Source of the DNA: JBIQLO01 sp044464175
GTDB lineage: Bacteria > Planctomycetota > Phycisphaerae > Tepidisphaerales > Tepidisphaeraceae
Length of the DNA: 5,243 nucleotides
Reading direction: 5' to 3'
Assembly: GCA_044464175.1 (NCBI GenBank)
Contig: JBIQLO010000249.1
Span: 1 to 5,243, forward strand
Position 1 is the stretch's first letter. Each line of letters opens with the position of its first letter. This document shows positions 2,778-5,243 of the stretch, piece by piece. The notes beneath the pieces are model-generated. The model saw nothing but the letters and a program-made list of their open reading frames with translations. It was not told where the DNA came from and searched no databases. The position numbers were made by a program, and so were the translations under genes.

Positions 2778-5243
2778 TTGAGTGGAGAAGCCAATATATA
2801 TGGGCCGGACGGATTTCAGTTTTACCCGGATGATCCGCTGGCGCCACAGCAGAAAATGCTCACATTATATCTGCTGGAGGCACTACACGGAAATCAATGG
2901 CATAGCATCAGATCGCATGAAGGCAGTTCAATTGCATCGGCTTTACGAGGCGGCTCACGCCAAAAGTCATTGCTTTTTGTTGCGGGGATGCATCGCCTGC
3001 ATTGGATCGACGACCGCTTAAGGAACAGCAAGCCGGAAGATACATTCCGTCAAACGGGCACTGTTTCCAAGTATGAACTCCGACGTTTGCTGGGCTTTCT
3101 TGGAAGATCGAAGCTCCTTTTTACAGCGGATGAATTAACGAAGATTATCGAGTGGGCAAGCACCTCCCAGCAGAGTTATTGGCATATGCATCCATTTGCA
3201 GGAATTATTAGTGCTGTTGAGCGGCATGCTCGAAAGTGCCTGTTGAGCAGTCCCTTGCGTACTGCGTTGGAACGATTACGCGAAAATTTATCGGTCGAAG
3301 CGGACCTCAATAATGAACGGCGGCTTCGGCAACGCATCGATGTCATCCTGGATGCTGGGACCGGTGATGTTTTTGCCGCTCTAATTAAGCGAGGTGAAGC
3401 GTGGTCCGACGTGGCGTTGGCAGACTTAGCGGCCATGTCGGCGGACCATCAATCAAATTGGCCGCCGCTTTTGGCCCACGCAGCGGGGACAGCGGGCGCC
3501 AAGCCCTCCCGCAAATGGCTGGACGAGGCCAAGCGGCATATTGAGGCTATCGGCGCGAACGACTTTTGCCGCCATGTGGCATCCTGGCTGGCAGCCATTG
3601 GCGGACCGCGGACGGATCGGGCGCTAACCGGCCCGCGCGATTACGCCCCGGACCCGGCATGGCTCTTAGGCGAGTCCAATCAGGAAATGCTCAAGGGTTT
3701 GGCTTGGACATGCGCCAGGTGCGACGATGCGGAATTAGCCAGGGCGTTGGGGGGCGCGGCGGAGGCCTGTTTCAAGAAAATCGCATGGCACGGCCCCCGC
3801 GCGATGAAGGTGGGCAACGCCTGCCTGTTCAGTCTCTCCGTCATGCCCGGCACGGAGGCGGTCGCTCAATTGAGCCGGTTGCAAAACCGGCTGAAACAGC
3901 CGACCGCCTTAAAATTGATCGCCAAGCGGTTGAGGGAAATCTCGGCGCGCACGGGATTATCGGCCGACGAACTGGAGGAAATGTCGTTGCCGGATTTCGG
4001 GTTGGACGCGGGCGGAACATTACAGCGCGACTTTGGATCGCACCGAGGGCAAATCCGGATTTCCGGCACGCGCGATGTCGCGGTGAGCTGGATCAATAAA
4101 AATGGCAAAGCGCAAAAATCCATCCCGGCGAAAGTGAGACAGGATCACGCCGAAGCGCTCAAGGAATTCAAGAAAGCGGCCAAAGACATTGGGATAATGC
4201 TGGCAGCGCAAGCCAATCGCCTTGAGCGGCTGTTGACCCGCCAGAAGGATTGGCCGTTTCGGACATGGAAGGAGCGTTATCTTGAAAATCCGCTGATCGG
4301 GCATATCGCGCGGCGGCTGATATGGACCTTCATTACGTCGGATGGTGAGGTCGCGGGCATCTGGCACAAGGGCAGGATCGTTGATGCGGCGGACCATCCT
4401 GTGGCCATTGAGGATTCGACAACGCGCGTTCGCCTGTGGCATCCCATTGAGGCTTCCGCCGATCAAGTGTTGGCGTGGCGGCGATGGCTTGAAGCGCATC
4501 AGGTGACCCAACCATTCAAGCAGGGCCACCGTGAGGTGTATCTGCTGACTGACGCCGAACGCAATACGGAGACCTATTCCAATCGTTTCGCGGGCCATAT
4601 CCTGCGGCAGCATCAGTTCGCCGCACTGTGTCAGGCGAGGGGATGGACTTACCGCCTGATGGGCGCGTTCGATTCCCATAATGTCCCGACGCTGGAGCTG
4701 CCCCAATGGGGCATGCGGGCGGAATTCTGGGTCAATGATCTGGAAGCGCCGGGCATGAGGGAAGACATTTCGGGATCAGGCATTTTTCTGCACATTGCAA
4801 CGGATCAGGTCCGATTTGCCCGTGATGCGGCCGGGCTTGCGCTGGAACAGGTCCCTCCGCTGGTATTGACGGAAGTCATGCGCGACATCGATTTCTTCAT
4901 CGCCGTATCCAGCGTGGGCAATGACCCGCAGTGGCATGATCGGGGAGAGGCGGGGTTCGGAACCTACTGGCACAGCTACAGCTTCGGCGACCTCTCGGAA
5001 ACGGCCAGGACGCGGCGGCAGGTGCTGGAGGGGCTGGTGCCGCGGCTCAAGTTCGCCGCACAATGCGCGTTGAGCGACAAATTCCTGATCGTGCGGGGGC
5101 GGCTGCGGACCTATAAGATTCATCTGGGCAGCGGCAACATCCTCATGGAGCCGAACGATCAATACCTGTGCATCGTCCCCGGGCGCGGCCAGAGCGGAGG
5201 CGAGGGAAATCTGTTCCTGCCGTTTGAGGGGGATGGCACGCTG
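2778..5243 (+). CDS. DUF4132 domain protein with DUF7737-like C-terminal module, cut by right edge
   Basis: The frame is open from TTG 2778 to the last base, exactly 822 codons without a stop. TTG is chosen because of the strong GGGAGGG 7 nt upstream; the first ATG (2856) would drop 26 residues and lacks that support. Residues about 220-410 match the helical region that precedes DUF4132 in relatives: KPSRKWL (242-248), a GPRAMKVGNA segment (339-348) and LPDFGLD (404-410). The DUF4132 core spans about 449-625, with RRLIWTF (512-518), VTQPFKQ (576-582) and RGW (621-623). A C-terminal module follows: DIDFFIAVSSVGNDP (703-717) and LRTYKIHLGSGNILMEPNDQ (776-795). By family habit only about 20-30 residues should be missing. 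No WGR domain is present, unlike E. coli MolR/YehI. There is no signal peptide or membrane span, so it is probably cytoplasmic. The biochemical activity of DUF4132 is not established to my knowledge; E. coli yehI lies near MoxR-type ATPase and VWA genes. It is co-translated with the Gly-Gly protein, so a joint function is inferred. The first third uses more AT-rich codons (TTA, ATA, AGA) than the rest. Confidence 0.93.
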   Translation, partial: MSGEANIYGPDGFQFYPDDPLAPQQKMLTLYLLEALHGNQWHSIRSHEGSSIASALRGGSRQKSLLFVAGMHRLHWIDDRLRNSKPEDTFRQTGTVSKYELRRLLGFLGRSKLLFTADELTKIIEWASTSQQSYWHMHPFAGIISAVERHARKCLLSSPLRTALERLRENLSVEADLNNERRLRQRIDVILDAGTGDVFAALIKRGEAWSDVALADLAAMSADHQSNWPPLLAHAAGTAGAKPSRKWLDEAKRHIEAIGANDFCRHVASWLAAIGGPRTDRALTGPRDYAPDPAWLLGESNQEMLKGLAWTCARCDDAELARALGGAAEACFKKIAWHGPRAMKVGNACLFSLSVMPGTEAVAQLSRLQNRLKQPTALKLIAKRLREISARTGLSADELEEMSLPDFGLDAGGTLQRDFGSHRGQIRISGTRDVAVSWINKNGKAQKSIPAKVRQDHAEALKEFKKAAKDIGIMLAAQANRLERLLTRQKDWPFRTWKERYLENPLIGHIARRLIWTFITSDGEVAGIWHKGRIVDAADHPVAIEDSTTRVRLWHPIEASADQVLAWRRWLEAHQVTQPFKQGHREVYLLTDAERNTETYSNRFAGHILRQHQFAALCQARGWTYRLMGAFDSHNVPTLELPQWGMRAEFWVNDLEAPGMREDISGSGIFLHIATDQVRFARDAAGLALEQVPPLVLTEVMRDIDFFIAVSSVGNDPQWHDRGEAGFGTYWHSYSFGDLSETARTRRQVLEGLVPRLKFAAQCALSDKFLIVRGRLRTYKIHLGSGNILMEPNDQYLCIVPGRGQSGGEGNLFLPFEGDGTL

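Noticed and set aside
2782..3021. 79-residue frame starting at GTG 2782
   Set aside because: Shadow in another frame of the DUF4132 gene; the frame from TTG 2778 is open for 822 codons and has the matching ribosome site.
4020..4706. 228-residue minus-strand open frame opposite DUF4132
   Set aside because: It lies wholly within the conserved DUF4132 region on the other strand and shows no family features.

Overview
The window is a GC-rich bacterial chromosome segment with two divergent gene blocks and no RNA genes or CRISPR. The minus-strand block (xerD, csrA, and an FHA-GAF signalling gene cut by the left edge) and its very high GC content point to an environmental bacterium. My best guess is Planctomycetota, perhaps Phycisphaerae, because FHA-GAF proteins and CsrA of this type are common there. 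This is a lineage guess from gene style, not a demonstration.

Left half (1-2284, minus strand). A tyrosine recombinase closest to XerD (1355-2284) has every catalytic residue. It is followed after 121 bp by an 83-residue CsrA (982-1233), then after 73 bp by the start of a protein with an N-terminal FHA domain and a GAF domain (1-908, incomplete). They run co-directionally, but csrA may have its own promoter in the 121-bp gap.

Right half (2378-5243, plus strand). A divergent two-gene operon starts 93 bp from xerD. The first gene (2378-2773) encodes a 131-residue protein of no named family. Its C-terminal end looks like a beta-grasp (ubiquitin/MoaD/ThiS) tail and finishes exactly in Gly-Gly. 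The second gene (2778 to beyond the right edge) is a large DUF4132 protein with a DUF7737-like C-terminal module. It starts at TTG, only 4 bp after the first gene's stop codon, and its Shine-Dalgarno sequence is made from the codons of the terminal Gly-Gly. The pair is therefore tightly coupled in translation and very probably works together.

Main point of interest: a possible ubiquitin-like or sulfur-carrier-like protein with a ready-made diglycine tail, operonic with a DUF4132 protein of unknown biochemistry. No E1-like (ThiF/MoeB), E2-like or JAB peptidase gene is visible, so whether the tail is activated at all is open. The first part of the DUF4132 gene is clearly lower in GC (about 47% in hand-counted lines) than the xerD block (up to 80% in one line), which fits an accessory, possibly transferred, operon beside core genes.
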